Below, piece after piece: positions 9,869-19,828 of a DNA stretch of 64,000 bases. Each line of letters begins with the position of its first letter. The stretch's first letter is position 1. Source of the DNA: an uncultured Glaciecola sp. (GTDB lineage: Bacteria; Pseudomonadota; Gammaproteobacteria; Enterobacterales; Alteromonadaceae). Made by a program: the position numbers and the translations under genes. Under the pieces are notes generated by a model. That model ran no database searches. It was not told the origin of the DNA and worked only from the letters and a program-made list of their open reading frames with translations. The DNA lies in assembly GCA_947496235.1 (NCBI GenBank), contig CANMCE010000001.1, forward strand, positions 248,001 through 312,000, read 5' to 3'.

Positions 9869-10669
9869 TCACTTGAGTAATAATTGGGGATCTAGTCGCT
9901 CAGAGAACCAATTTATTCGCCAATCGAGATGTGGGCCTGTGACTCTTCCGGTAGCACCAATTTCACCGATTAAGTCACCTTGCTTTACTGTTTGGCCATT
10001 TTCGACATGAATTTTACTCAGGTGAATAAAAGTTGAAGAAACACCAAAGCCATGATCAATAATCAAAGTACCGCCTGAGTAATACATGTCGTCTTCAGCC
10101 AGAGTGACCACACCTCCAACAGGAGCAATAACAGGCGTCCCTGTTTTGTTAGCGACATCTAATCCAAAATGTGGTCTCTTTGGTTCGCCATTGAACACCC
10201 GTTGACTCCCGTATACCCCTGAGATGCGTCCCTGAGCGGGTAATATAAAGTCATCTAAGAAATCAGTGCGTTGACTAAAAGTCTTTCTTGCATTGCCAAT
10301 TGCACGATTATCGCCTCTTATTCTTTCTAATACTTCTTCTGGGGGGGAAACATACTTTTGCGCAACACCTTCGATACGATCGATTTTGTATTCTCGTTGA
10401 GAGATCTTAACCGGCATACTGTCTGCTTCGGTCATATCAGGCGATTGCCAAACCAATTTATGAGAGAGTTTGGCATCACGACCAAACCCAAACACAAAAT
10501 CACCTGCTTGGCTAACTTCTATTTTCTTATCATTTAGCCAAACCTGAGTACCCGGTGATACTTTTCCTCTAATCATACTTCCTTGAGTTAACTCTCCCAT
10601 TAACATGGGGTTTGCGGCCAGAAGTTGAAAACTCATACCAAGCAACAAAACAAAAATCTTAGTCTTCAC
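9869..10669 (-). CDS. M23 (LytM-like) peptidase, periplasmic
   Basis: About 266 residues from a GTG at 10669, preceded at 9 bases by AAAGGAG; this start gives a proper signal peptide (MKTKIFVLLLGMSFQLLAAN). The C-terminal half is the LytM domain with H-x-D in HFGLDVAN and the second pair in FIHL and HLDWRINW, all zinc ligands present, so probably an active endopeptidase on peptidoglycan or related peptides. An N-terminal beta-domain precedes it. The start overlaps the end of the pterin-synthase-like gene by 11 bp, indicating translational coupling. Confidence 0.85.
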   Translation of the reverse strand: MKTKIFVLLLGMSFQLLAANPMLMGELTQGSMIRGKVSPGTQVWLNDKKIEVSQAGDFVFGFGRDAKLSHKLVWQSPDMTEADSMPVKISQREYKIDRIEGVAQKYVSPPEEVLERIRGDNRAIGNARKTFSQRTDFLDDFILPAQGRISGVYGSQRVFNGEPKRPHFGLDVANKTGTPVIAPVGGVVTLAEDDMYYSGGTLIIDHGFGVSSTFIHLSKIHVENGQTVKQGDLIGEIGATGRVTGPHLDWRINWFSERLDPQLLLK

Positions 10670-11546
10670 TGACAATGGCTCCTTTTCCAACACCTTCATA
10701 CGCCCAAACTTGAATTGGCCCATCGGTAGTTGCTTTTATTGATGTATAAAGGTGCTGAGCAAGGCACTCTACGGTTGAATCAAATGCAATTACATCAGTA
10801 ATGCTTTTGGGAATTATTAGCGAGAACTGACCTTGAGACGCCTCATATTGAAAAGCATAATGACTAGTATCGCCAATGTCACTGCATGACAACTGACGAG
10901 TAATCTGATCCACATTAGTTAAATCTTCAGAGCTACCAATATAAATATCTTGCCATTTGTTGGCCCAATATTCCTCTAGCTCCGCATTACGAGAATTATC
11001 AGTAAAAATTTGGATCTTTGACCTGTGGCCGTGAGCAATTCGTTGACAATTTCCGTCGTGCTTTTTGAGGCCATGAGTGTAATGGTAAAACGCAGTGTCT
11101 ATCTTTTCTGCGCGTAAATAAAGTTCAGCACCTTGCACATTTTCGGGTAAATGGGTCGCGATAATATCTTTTAAATATGCCACAACTGATGCCATATCAA
11201 TGGCATCTGAGTATACAAAAGCATATGCCTCTGGCGGACAATTTAAATAGATCGGTGCTATGGCATTGTTTGCGGGGGTAAACAACACCTCTACTCTCTG
11301 ATCTTGCTCATTATGATGTACTTGTGTACCTGAAAAATCTGCAGGCACCACCAACTTATGATCCACATGATCGTCCATTAAGCGTTTTAGTTGCTTTTTA
11401 ACGATGCCGAAATCCTGAATCATGCTTTCGTCATTTAAACCACCATCTAGCACTACATCAACAATCCAACTTTCTCCTACCATGCCTCTTTCAGGACATA
11501 AATAAGAGAAATCCATGACGGTTAGATCATTTACAAACAGCTTCAT
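10659..11546 (-). CDS. duplicated 6-pyruvoyl-tetrahydropterin synthase-like protein
   Basis: 295 residues made of two PTPS/QueD-like units in one chain. The second unit keeps the zinc-type motif (FYHYTHGLKKHDGNCQRIAHGH). The first unit has lost the histidines at the matching place (FSYLCPERGMVGESW) but keeps the DFGIVKK and DDHVDHKLV stretches that carry catalytic His/Asp in QueD. The active site may therefore be built from both units. The start overlaps yejK by 4 bp (ATGA), and the M23 gene overlaps its end. The substrate is unknown; a queuosine role is not supported by neighbours. Confidence 0.7.
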   Translation of the reverse strand: MKLFVNDLTVMDFSYLCPERGMVGESWIVDVVLDGGLNDESMIQDFGIVKKQLKRLMDDHVDHKLVVPADFSGTQVHHNEQDQRVEVLFTPANNAIAPIYLNCPPEAYAFVYSDAIDMASVVAYLKDIIATHLPENVQGAELYLRAEKIDTAFYHYTHGLKKHDGNCQRIAHGHRSKIQIFTDNSRNAELEEYWANKWQDIYIGSSEDLTNVDQITRQLSCSDIGDTSHYAFQYEASQGQFSLIIPKSITDVIAFDSTVECLAQHLYTSIKATTDGPIQVWAYEGVGKGAIVSED

Positions 11547-12568
11547 TCATTGTCATCCTGAGTAATAGCTTTGAGTAATTGGTCTTTTAAATTGGGTGGA
11601 ATACCTTGCAAGGTAATTTTATCGCTTTGTAAGTCTACCATGACTCTTTTGCCCAACAACTTGCGATCAAAACTGAAGCTTACACCACCGCCAGCACCGC
11701 TGAATTTTTTCATTGCGGTTAGCATACTACGGTCAGGTTGGAATTCTTGCTCTAACGGGATTTCTCTTTCTGCGACAAAGCGAGAAAAAGCGTGTTCGTT
11801 ATCGCTTCCTTTGGGTAAAACATCATCAAGCTCTGCGATTTGAATATTCTCGCCCAAATCCACTTTTTGTTTATAGTAGTCTGCTAGCGCGTCTCTACGC
11901 TGGTGCTTTTCATCAGGGTCCAACTGCTCTACAGCGAGATATTCATCCACTTGCTGAACCAACTGTTTGTTTTGTTGCTTAATATCCACCAATTCTTCGC
12001 AACCAATAAACTGCATAAAGAAATCTGCAACCTTTCTCCCCATTCGCCCTTTGAGGAAACTAATATAGCGATTTTTTTCAGGTTGTATTTCAAAACTTGT
12101 GAGGTCAATGCGCACCGCGATTTGCATTTTACTCAGATCTAAATGCTGGCTCTGGTTAATTTCCAAATATTGATTAACCTCAACATGTTCTTTAGTATCC
12201 AGCATGGCTATTAACAAATATTTGGTAGCCAAATATTCATACTGACTGAAAATCACAAAACCTGTTTCCACCATACCTTCTTCAACAATTGTGTTCAGTA
12301 GCCGTTTTCCAGCCTGTAAACTAAACTCATGAAAATCCAATTGTTCAGAAATGAGGTTTTGAAATAAGTCTTTAAACTCTTGATTTTCTTCTGCAAATCC
12401 TCCCACACCTTTGCCTGGTTTTTGATTGTATGTGGAATGCAGTTGACTCGCCAAGTTGGCAATTTGATCGTTTACCTCAAACACACTACCTCTGGGTAGA
12501 AAATTTAGTTTGCCATCATTGGTAAGTAATATGCGGTGGACAACAAACTGTTCTACTTTAGTGCTCAT
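11543..12568 (-). CDS. yejK: nucleoid-associated protein YejK
   Basis: About 341 residues, the usual YejK/NdpA length (about 335). The N-terminus VEQFVVHRILL and the C-terminal FDRKLLGKRVMVDL segment fit the family, which binds the nucleoid. I start at the ATG at 12568; a GTG five codons upstream is in frame but lacks a ribosome-binding site. It is the first gene of a three-gene set with overlapping ends and lies divergent to yejL, as in other gammaproteobacteria. Confidence 0.9.
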   Translation of the reverse strand: MSTKVEQFVVHRILLTNDGKLNFLPRGSVFEVNDQIANLASQLHSTYNQKPGKGVGGFAEENQEFKDLFQNLISEQLDFHEFSLQAGKRLLNTIVEEGMVETGFVIFSQYEYLATKYLLIAMLDTKEHVEVNQYLEINQSQHLDLSKMQIAVRIDLTSFEIQPEKNRYISFLKGRMGRKVADFFMQFIGCEELVDIKQQNKQLVQQVDEYLAVEQLDPDEKHQRRDALADYYKQKVDLGENIQIAELDDVLPKGSDNEHAFSRFVAEREIPLEQEFQPDRSMLTAMKKFSGAGGGVSFSFDRKLLGKRVMVDLQSDKITLQGIPPNLKDQLLKAITQDDNE

Positions 12569-12754
12569 GTAAAATTCTTTCACTCTCTTGTTATTGGTTG
12601 TTTTTTCATCATAACTGTCCCTAAACTTCTGTAATCTACAACAAATGTTGGTGATTAGCTTTTCAAGGCCTTATACTAAGTCAATGATGTTTCGACCTAA
12701 TTCATTATTAGGATACGATTGTAACTATTTTTGCGGTAAAAATCAGGAATAATA

Positions 12755-12967
12755 ATGCCAGTAAATTCGCGCTATTCAGATGAAAAATTCGAATCCTTAA
12801 TGCAGGATATAATTATCACGTTAGAAAAGCACGAAGCCGACAGAGACTTATCTTTGATGGTCCTTGGCAATCTAGTAGCAAATATTTTTGTTAATCAAGT
12901 TAATGAGAATAATAGGGCTAACATGGTTGAACAGTTTTGTTCCGTGTTAAAAAAAACAACAAATTAA
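12755..12967 (+). CDS. yejL: YejL family protein (DUF1414)
   Basis: 70 residues; NSRYSDEKFESLMQDI at the start and LMVLGNLVANIFVNQV in the middle are the YejL hallmark. Function unknown, small cytoplasmic protein. It precedes the yejM-like gene by 9 bp, the conserved order yejK<> yejL-yejM. Confidence 0.88.
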   Translation: MPVNSRYSDEKFESLMQDIIITLEKHEADRDLSLMVLGNLVANIFVNQVNENNRANMVEQFCSVLKKTTN

Positions 12968-12976
12968 AAAGCCAAT

Positions 12977-14482
12977 ATGATTTACACTGAAACTCCGCGC
13001 AGGAAGCAAATTACCGAACAGGTTAGTTGGGGGCATTGGTATACCCTAGCCAATATTTTTATTGCCACGGCAATTTCCTCTATCTATTTATTTTCAACTC
13101 CTATCACCACTACTCCCATTAGTATTGTTTATTTGCTGACGACTTGGTTAGGCCATACAAGCTTTATTACATTTTTAGGCTTTATTATTTTAATTCTGCC
13201 GCTTTGCTATAAAGTCACCAATATGCGTATTTTGCGAGGCGTAGCCTCCACACTGGCAGCCATAGGCTTAGCCTTGCTGGCATTTGACGCATTAATTTAT
13301 AACCAGACGGGTTTTCATATTAGTTTTAGCTCTGCTGAGTTGTTACGCTCAGAGACTCAGGTACAAGTCAGTGCCTTTGGCTGGTTGCAATGGTTTTATT
13401 TAGTGTTGCTATTTATCATTTGGTTAATGTTGCAGTTGGTCATTGCTAATGCGATTTACAAACGTTTAAAACGCATTCAGCGCATTAAGTTCACCCCTTA
13501 TTTAATTACCGCTTTAGTGATTTGTTTTGTATCTAGTCATGGCATTCATGTCTGGGCAGATGCCAAACTTTATACTCCAATTTTAAAGCAAGACAACATG
13601 TTTCCTCTGTCTTACCCCGCTACCGCTAAAACATTAATGGCGAGATACGGGCTGCTTGATTTGGATGTCAGAGAACAACAAGAAGAATTACAATATCAGG
13701 TGGGAAGCGGCTTCATGTACCCACCAAAACCTGTTTACTGTAGCGTAAACGATGGCGTAAAGATGGTGGTGTTAGCTTCATTGGAGACAGCTGAATTTAC
13801 CAATTTGAACGCACTAGACGCCAACAAATATCACTTGGTCACCCAACAAGAAAGCCAAGATTTTATGCGACAATTGCAATACGGCATGCCAAAGAATATG
13901 GCCGATCTAACCACAGTTGCACCTGTGATGATAGATCTATTGGATGCGTTTAAAGTGCCAAATGCAACTTATACAGCACAAAGTGATGACAGTATCGAAA
14001 ATGAAAGCTTTGTAAGTTTTAAGGACGCAATTCAAAACAATGATTCAGGATTGTTTTTAGCCGTGCTTTCTAGTGAACAATTAGCTTCGATAACCTTTGA
14101 CGATCTGTCAGAACAAAGCGCGATTATAGTGATCGCTCAACCTCAAAAGGCAAAGCATTTTCAATTGTTTTCAAACTTCATTCCAACGGATTCTATTTCG
14201 ACCAATGAAGATATTGCCCCTACAGTACTAAGTCAGTTTGGGTGTTTAGCTGAGGTAAACCGTTATTCTACAGGACAAGCACTTCAATCACCCTCACGCA
14301 ACTGGTTGGTATCAACCAAAGAAGATAACTTAATTATTGTAAAATATCCCTATTTGACCGAAGTGGCGATTGATGGCAGCCACCAAGTGATCGATATCCC
14401 CACTCAAGAACTTATATTGTTGGATATTGATACCAACATGCTGTCTCGCAGCATTAAGCATCTAGAGAATTTTACTCAGTAA
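12977..14482 (+). CDS. YejM/PbgA/LapC-like inner-membrane protein with reduced periplasmic domain
   Basis: 501 residues. The first 190 form five membrane helices of the DUF3413 type beginning WGHWYTLANIFIATAISSIY. In enterobacteria this protein (about 586 residues) senses LPS and controls LpxC turnover through LapB, and carries a degenerate sulfatase-like periplasmic domain. Here the periplasmic part is only about 270 residues, and the segment that should hold the sulfatase core (usually DSLR followed by GN-TR-GxF) is replaced by MVVLASLETAEF and unrelated sequence. The reading frame is intact, so it looks like a shortened but live version. Its stop abuts the convergent gmhB. Confidence 0.75.
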   Translation: MIYTETPRRKQITEQVSWGHWYTLANIFIATAISSIYLFSTPITTTPISIVYLLTTWLGHTSFITFLGFIILILPLCYKVTNMRILRGVASTLAAIGLALLAFDALIYNQTGFHISFSSAELLRSETQVQVSAFGWLQWFYLVLLFIIWLMLQLVIANAIYKRLKRIQRIKFTPYLITALVICFVSSHGIHVWADAKLYTPILKQDNMFPLSYPATAKTLMARYGLLDLDVREQQEELQYQVGSGFMYPPKPVYCSVNDGVKMVVLASLETAEFTNLNALDANKYHLVTQQESQDFMRQLQYGMPKNMADLTTVAPVMIDLLDAFKVPNATYTAQSDDSIENESFVSFKDAIQNNDSGLFLAVLSSEQLASITFDDLSEQSAIIVIAQPQKAKHFQLFSNFIPTDSISTNEDIAPTVLSQFGCLAEVNRYSTGQALQSPSRNWLVSTKEDNLIIVKYPYLTEVAIDGSHQVIDIPTQELILLDIDTNMLSRSIKHLENFTQ

Positions 14483-15022
14483 TTAGAAGTGAATTTGAGC
14501 AAGTGAGGTCACTTGCTCCGTCTGGAATTTGCTTTGTTGAGATTTATCCTCAGAAAACAAGATTCGTCTTCCTATTTGGGCGCTAAAAGCGGCCTGCATA
14601 TCCCCAGCTTTGTCTCCCACCATGACGCAGTGTTCAGGATTGAGCGAATATTGCGCTACAGCTTGATTGATCATCCCTGGAGCAGGCTTTCTACAATCAC
14701 ATTGTTGTTTGTAGATTCCGAGCGCATCTTTAGGATGGTGGGGACAATAATAAATATCAGTTAACGAACATCCTTGCTTATCAAACTCACTCAGCATCCA
14801 TTGAGTTAGTTGCTGAAAATCTTGTTCACTGTAATAACCTCGCCCTATACCAGATTGATTAGTCACCACAATTACCAGATAAGCTTGCTGTTTGGCCTGT
14901 TTTACTAGCTCGAAAATACCAGGTATCCATTCAAACATTTGCTGATTGAACACATAGCCGTGATTTACATTTATCACGCCATCGCGATCTAAAAATAATG
15001 CCTTTTCTGGTTGGTGCGTCAT
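14483..15022 (-). CDS. gmhB: D-glycero-beta-D-manno-heptose-1,7-bisphosphate 7-phosphatase
   Basis: 179 residues of the HAD superfamily. It removes the 7-phosphate in ADP-heptose synthesis for LPS core. Motif I is FLDRDGVINVNHGYV, motif II VTNQSGIGRG, and the structural zinc site is CPHHP...CDCRKP; motif III/IV is MVGDKAGDM. Length fits the family. Ends directly at the stop of the yejM-like gene. Confidence 0.92.
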   Translation of the reverse strand: MTHQPEKALFLDRDGVINVNHGYVFNQQMFEWIPGIFELVKQAKQQAYLVIVVTNQSGIGRGYYSEQDFQQLTQWMLSEFDKQGCSLTDIYYCPHHPKDALGIYKQQCDCRKPAPGMINQAVAQYSLNPEHCVMVGDKAGDMQAAFSAQIGRRILFSEDKSQQSKFQTEQVTSLAQIHF

Positions 15023-15090
15023 CTAATTTGTACCTGATTTCTTACAAAAAAGAAGATTACATGGCACATAATCAGATGACAACCATAAGC

Positions 15091-15987
15091 TTAAGATTTA
15101 GGCGTAAACATTTGAAAGATGCTAGAAAAATCCTTCTGTCCATTACCTTGTAAACCGTGAATTTGATACAAAGATTTGGCTAAAGCACCCATAGGAGTTG
15201 TAGAACGGGTATGTGCAGCTGTATCCATCGCTAACCCTAAGTCTTTATTCATCAAATTCACCATAAAACCACCTTGGTAACCATTTGAGGAGGGTACATT
15301 TGGCATTATATCTGGGCATGGGTTGTATTTTTCTAACGTCCAGTTACTTCCCGAACTCTTTTGCATAATTTGTGACATTACTTTGGGATCTAATCCATTA
15401 TCAATGGCGAGTTGCAATGCCTCGGACGTTCCTGTCATTAAAATTGCCAATAGCATGTTATTGCAAATTTTGGCGATTTGTCCTGCCCCTATATCGCCAG
15501 CATGAAAGATATTTTGTCCCATGGCACCTAGTACAGCCTTTGCCTCAGCAACATCTTGCTCAGATCCGCCGAGTATAAAGGTTAATGTGCCCGCAGCGGC
15601 GCCTGCAACGCCTCCAGATACAGGCGCATCACAAAATCTATGACCTAGCTTAATTACGCCAGACGCTATTTTTTTTGCGGTTTGGGCTTCAATTGTACTG
15701 GAATCAATAAATAAGGTATTGGGTTTAGCAGAAAAAACGATACCATCATTGTTCTCACCAAAATAAAGCTGCATCACGTGCTTTCCTGCAGGCAACATGC
15801 TAATTACTACATCAGCGTCTTTGACTGTTTCAGCTGGTGTATTGGCACCTGTTGCGCCCAAGGCAACCATATGCGCTACATTTTCAGGCACTAAATCATA
15901 CACACTGACCTGAAATCCTTTTTCCAGTAAGTTCTTTGCCATACCGGCACCCATGTTGCCGAGTCCGAAAAATGCTATCTTATTCAT
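15091..15987 (-). CDS. mmsB: 3-hydroxyisobutyrate dehydrogenase
   Basis: 298 residues from the ATG at 15987, with GGAG six bases upstream. NAD-binding motif GLGNMGAGMAKNLL, substrate motif DAPVSGGVAGAAAGTL and catalytic-lysine region KICNNMLLA are all present. It oxidises 3-hydroxyisobutyrate to methylmalonate semialdehyde in valine breakdown. Last gene of a four-gene operon; overlaps the hydrolase gene by 8 bp. Confidence 0.93.
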   Translation of the reverse strand: MNKIAFFGLGNMGAGMAKNLLEKGFQVSVYDLVPENVAHMVALGATGANTPAETVKDADVVISMLPAGKHVMQLYFGENNDGIVFSAKPNTLFIDSSTIEAQTAKKIASGVIKLGHRFCDAPVSGGVAGAAAGTLTFILGGSEQDVAEAKAVLGAMGQNIFHAGDIGAGQIAKICNNMLLAILMTGTSEALQLAIDNGLDPKVMSQIMQKSSGSNWTLEKYNPCPDIMPNVPSSNGYQGGFMVNLMNKDLGLAMDTAAHTRSTTPMGALAKSLYQIHGLQGNGQKDFSSIFQMFTPKS

Positions 15988-17137
15988 GATATTCTCCAAA
16001 CTGTTGTTCTAATGCTGCTAGCGGATGCCCCAAACTACGCTGGTTAAAATAATTAAAATAATCTTCAATCTCAGAAGCAGGGACCTCTGCGATTGATTCG
16101 TAACGCCATTTAGGCGCATTATCTTTATCAATCAGCAAAGCTCTTACACCCTCTTGAAATTCACCTTTGTAGCCGCAGGTCATCGCAATATTGAGTTCCA
16201 TGCGAAAACAATCAGCTAACGACAAATTTCTACCGCGTTTAAGTTGTTCGTACACAATTAATGTGGTGGTTGGACAGCCAGAAGCATAATTATTTACGGC
16301 CTTTTGAATAAATTTATCTTCACAGGTATTTTTCCATTCAACCAATGCTTGATGCGCTTGTTCAGCACTAACAACCTCACCTAAATGCTGACCTATACTG
16401 TCAATGTATTCACTGATGATTGCAGGACGAGAATTAAATGCACAATTAGCAGCGACTTCACTGGCAAGTAGGTGTAGATCAGATAAATCAGCGTTTTCCA
16501 TATGTAACAGCAAATTGATAAATTCATCCTTAAATTCATTCGAAATTTTGTGTGTCGCCAGCCCCATGGCACAAGCATCATTAGCATTAATATGAGAGGC
16601 AGTTAAACCTAGGAATAAACCTACTCCTTTATCTAATTTATTTAGGAAATAACTAGCGCCTACATCGGGAAACAATCCGATGGAAATCTCTGGCATGGCG
16701 ATTCGAGCGGATTCTGTGACAATCTTGATATCTGCGCCAGCAAAAACCCCCTGTCCGCCGCCCATAATTATGCCGTTACCCCAAGCAATAATTGGCTTAG
16801 GAAAAGAGTGAATACAGTAATCGAGTTGGTATTCTTGAGTAAAAAAAGCTTGAATAAAGTTTGGCGCTTTGTTCGGTTCAAGGGTTTCTTGTTGCATGGC
16901 TTTATACATGCTAACTACATCGCCACCGGCACAAAACGCCTTTTCGCCGCTACCTTGTATAAACACCATGCTTACACTGTCGTCATTTCGTGCAGCATCG
17001 AATAAGCGCTGCAGTTCCTGCACCATATCCAAATCCAGAGCATTTAGTGCTTGAGGCTTATTTAAACTGATAATGAGTAGTGAGCTACCATCTGTTCTTC
17101 TCTTTCGCTCACTCAGTACTTTATTTTGACCAGACAC
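15980..17137 (-). CDS. 3-hydroxyisobutyryl-CoA hydrolase (enoyl-CoA hydratase/isomerase family)
   Basis: About 385 residues, longer than simple enoyl-CoA hydratases and matching the HIBCH type. Crotonase motifs ALNALDLDMV, AFCAGGDV and MGGGQGVF are visible, with the Glu/Asp catalytic region MPEISIGLFPDVGAS. It frees 3-hydroxyisobutyrate from CoA, the step before mmsB. I choose the GTG at 17137, which has GAGAGG 8 bases upstream and lies just after the previous stop; a GTG at 17161 is also in frame but has no ribosome-binding site. Confidence 0.88.
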   Translation of the reverse strand: MSGQNKVLSERKRRTDGSSLLIISLNKPQALNALDLDMVQELQRLFDAARNDDSVSMVFIQGSGEKAFCAGGDVVSMYKAMQQETLEPNKAPNFIQAFFTQEYQLDYCIHSFPKPIIAWGNGIIMGGGQGVFAGADIKIVTESARIAMPEISIGLFPDVGASYFLNKLDKGVGLFLGLTASHINANDACAMGLATHKISNEFKDEFINLLLHMENADLSDLHLLASEVAANCAFNSRPAIISEYIDSIGQHLGEVVSAEQAHQALVEWKNTCEDKFIQKAVNNYASGCPTTTLIVYEQLKRGRNLSLADCFRMELNIAMTCGYKGEFQEGVRALLIDKDNAPKWRYESIAEVPASEIEDYFNYFNQRSLGHPLAALEQQFGEYHE

Positions 17138-17138
17138 C

Positions 17139-18293
17139 TCAGCAAACCTCTCGTTCGTCACTTAACAATCGTCGACCGATGATTACTCGCATGATTTCGT
17201 TAGTACCTTCAAGAATTTGATGCACTCTAACGTCCCTAAAATGTCTTTCTAGGGGGTACTCTTTTATGTAGCCGTAACCACCGTGAATCTGTAATGCTTG
17301 ATTACAGACTTCAAAGCCTACGTCAGTGGCAAAGCGCTTTGCCATTGCACAGTAAGTGGTTTTATCTGGATGATTATTGTCTATTTTAGTTGCGGCTAAA
17401 CGCACCATTTGTCGAGCAGCGACCAGCTCAGTTGCCATATCGGCAAGTTTAAACTGCAATGCCTGAAAATTAGCCAAAGACTTTCCAAATTGTTGGCGCT
17501 CATGCATGTAATTTCGTGCTGTATTGAGTGCTTGTTGGGCAGTTCCAATGGAACAAGTAGCAATATTAACTCTGCCGCCATCTAGTCCTTGCATTGCAAA
17601 TTTAAAGCCTTCACCTTCATTTCCCAATAGATTTTCTTGTGGGATACGCACATTATCAAAAGAAATCATTCTGGTAGGCTGCGCATTCCAACCCATTTTT
17701 TCTTCTGGTTTACCATATGAAATTCCATCACAGTCTGCGGGAACTACAAATGCAGAAACGCCAGAAGCACCTTTACCACCTGTGCGGGCCATAACGACTA
17801 ATACTTGAGTCGCCCCTGCACCAGAAATAAACACCTTGCTACCATTCAAGATGTAGTCTCGACCATCCCGTTGGGCAGAAGTACGCAAAGACCCCGCATC
17901 AGAACCAGCGCCAGGTTCAGTTAAGCAATAACTGGCAATTGCTGTGCCTGCTACCAGGCTTTCCATCCATGTTGACTTGACTTGTGCACTAGCCCAATTT
18001 GCAATCATCCAAGTTGCCATATTGTGAATAGTGAGCATAGCAGTTGTGGTGGTGCAGCCCATAGCCAGTTGTTCAAATATAATCGAAGAATCTAAGCGGC
18101 TTAATCCCAAACCACCTTCCGTTTCTGGAGTATATAAAGCACAAAATCCTAGATCTCCCGCCGCTTTTATTACTTCTACCGGGAAATAATGATCCTTGTC
18201 CCATTGAGCGGCGTTTGGCATTAATTCTTGTTCAGAAAACTGCTTTGCCGTTTCAGCAAAGGCAATTTGATCTTCAGATAACTCAAAGTTCAT
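17139..18293 (-). CDS. acyl-CoA dehydrogenase, probably isobutyryl-CoA specific
   Basis: 384 residues. FAD/substrate motifs CLTEPGAGSDAGSL and the C-terminal QILEGTNEIMR, whose Glu is the catalytic base, are intact. By operon position between mmsA and the HIBCH gene it should convert isobutyryl-CoA to methacrylyl-CoA. AAGGAG precedes the ATG by 6 bases. Note that no separate methacrylyl-CoA hydratase gene is in this operon, so that step must be encoded elsewhere or done by another crotonase. Confidence 0.9.
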   Translation of the reverse strand: MNFELSEDQIAFAETAKQFSEQELMPNAAQWDKDHYFPVEVIKAAGDLGFCALYTPETEGGLGLSRLDSSIIFEQLAMGCTTTTAMLTIHNMATWMIANWASAQVKSTWMESLVAGTAIASYCLTEPGAGSDAGSLRTSAQRDGRDYILNGSKVFISGAGATQVLVVMARTGGKGASGVSAFVVPADCDGISYGKPEEKMGWNAQPTRMISFDNVRIPQENLLGNEGEGFKFAMQGLDGGRVNIATCSIGTAQQALNTARNYMHERQQFGKSLANFQALQFKLADMATELVAARQMVRLAATKIDNNHPDKTTYCAMAKRFATDVGFEVCNQALQIHGGYGYIKEYPLERHFRDVRVHQILEGTNEIMRVIIGRRLLSDEREVC

Positions 18294-18309
18294 AAGTACT
18301 CCTTATTCA

Positions 18310-19806
18310 CTATCGAAGATTAATCGTCATGTTTGGACCGGTTTCTTGCCCCTCATCAAACCAGCGTGCCGTGATGGTTTTGGTTTCTGTATAAAAACGA
18401 ATCGCCTGCTTTCCATAGGCGTGTAAATCGCCATAAAAAGAATTTTTCCAACCGGTAAATGAGAAAAACGGTAGGGGTACAGGAATAGGTACGTTTATAC
18501 CTACCTGACCTACTTCCACATCGGATTGATACTTTCTAGCTGCGCCACCACTGGCGGTGAAGATACTAGTACCATTGCCATAAGGGTTTGCGTTTACCAG
18601 TTGAATAGCTTGTTCAAGCGTATCTACGCCTATACAACAAAGCACAGGGCCAAAAATTTCTTGTTGATATATTTGCATGTCTGTAGTGACATCTGTAAAA
18701 ACAGTGGGACCAACCCAGTTGCCAGATTCATATCCTTCAACACTAAATTCAGAACCGTCAAGTAAACAGGTGGCACCTTCTTTTTTTCCCTCTTCAATCA
18801 GAGATAAAACTCGAGCTTTTGCTTGAGGGCTAATTAAAGGGCCGTAACCCGCATTAGGATCGTCCCAAAGACCCGGCGTCACTTTGGAAATTTTATCCGC
18901 TAGTTCCGAGATCCATTTTTGACTTTCACCCACAAATACAGCAACAGAAATCGCCATGCATCGTTGACCGGCTGCGCCTACAGATGCCCCAACTAAATTA
19001 TTAAGCACCTGTTCTTTACTGGCATCTGGCATCACCACAGAATGGTTTTTAGCACCAGCAAAGCATTGCGCCCGTTTCATGTTCGCTGTTGCCGTGCGAT
19101 AGATGTGCTGACCAACTGGGACTGAGCCGACAAAGGAAACGGCTTTAATGTCCTGATGATTCAACAAATAATTTACCTCATCAGCACCGCCGTGAACCAC
19201 ATTTAATACACCGTCTGGTGCCCCAGCTTGTTTAAATAGCTCAGCCAGTAACATAGGCGTATTGGGATCTTGTTCCGACGGCTTTAGAACAAAAGTATTG
19301 CCGCAAGCAATGGCTAACGGAAACATCCATAAGGGAATCATTGCTGGAAAATTAAAAGGCGTGATGCCTAAACAAACGCCCAAAGGCTGTATCAAAGAAT
19401 AGGTATCTATGTTGGTCGCCACATTTTCTACTGTTTCGCCCATCATGAGACTGGCAACATTACAAGCTTGCTCGACAACCTCAATACCTCTCCACACATC
19501 ACCTTTCGCATCTTCCAACGTTTTACCAGTTTCCTGGGCTAGTACTTTAGCAATTTCATCATGCTTTTCTTTTAAAATATGCTGATACCTTAGCATCAAG
19601 CGTGCTCGCTCAGAGACGGCGACTTTCTTCCAGCTTGGAAAAGCAGCTTTTGCTGCGGCAATGGCCGATTCCATATCCTGTTCTGTACTGACAGGTATCT
19701 CTGCTATTACTTGATTGTTAGCGGGGTTGGTAACCTGAATGTTTTGACTACCATTTCCCGGCAGAAACTGCCCGTTTATAAATTGATTTACTGTGTTTAC
19801 TGTCAT
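18310..19806 (-). CDS. mmsA: methylmalonate-semialdehyde dehydrogenase (acylating)
   Basis: 498 residues from the ATG at 19806. Aldehyde dehydrogenase motifs are present, including [27 protein letters not shown] and the catalytic cysteine in [11 protein letters not shown]. It turns methylmalonate semialdehyde into propionyl-CoA, the end of valine breakdown. First gene of the operon; an in-frame GTG two codons upstream is less likely. A LiuR-like palindrome lies 23 bp upstream. Confidence 0.93.
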   Translation of the reverse strand: MTVNTVNQFINGQFLPGNGSQNIQVTNPANNQVIAEIPVSTEQDMESAIAAAKAAFPSWKKVAVSERARLMLRYQHILKEKHDEIAKVLAQETGKTLEDAKGDVWRGIEVVEQACNVASLMMGETVENVATNIDTYSLIQPLGVCLGITPFNFPAMIPLWMFPLAIACGNTFVLKPSEQDPNTPMLLAELFKQAGAPDGVLNVVHGGADEVNYLLNHQDIKAVSFVGSVPVGQHIYRTATANMKRAQCFAGAKNHSVVMPDASKEQVLNNLVGASVGAAGQRCMAISVAVFVGESQKWISELADKISKVTPGLWDDPNAGYGPLISPQAKARVLSLIEEGKKEGATCLLDGSEFSVEGYESGNWVGPTVFTDVTTDMQIYQQEIFGPVLCCIGVDTLEQAIQLVNANPYGNGTSIFTASGGAARKYQSDVEVGQVGINVPIPVPLPFFSFTGWKNSFYGDLHAYGKQAIRFYTETKTITARWFDEGQETGPNMTINLR

Positions 19807-19828
19807 TTGCACAACCTAAAAACTACCC

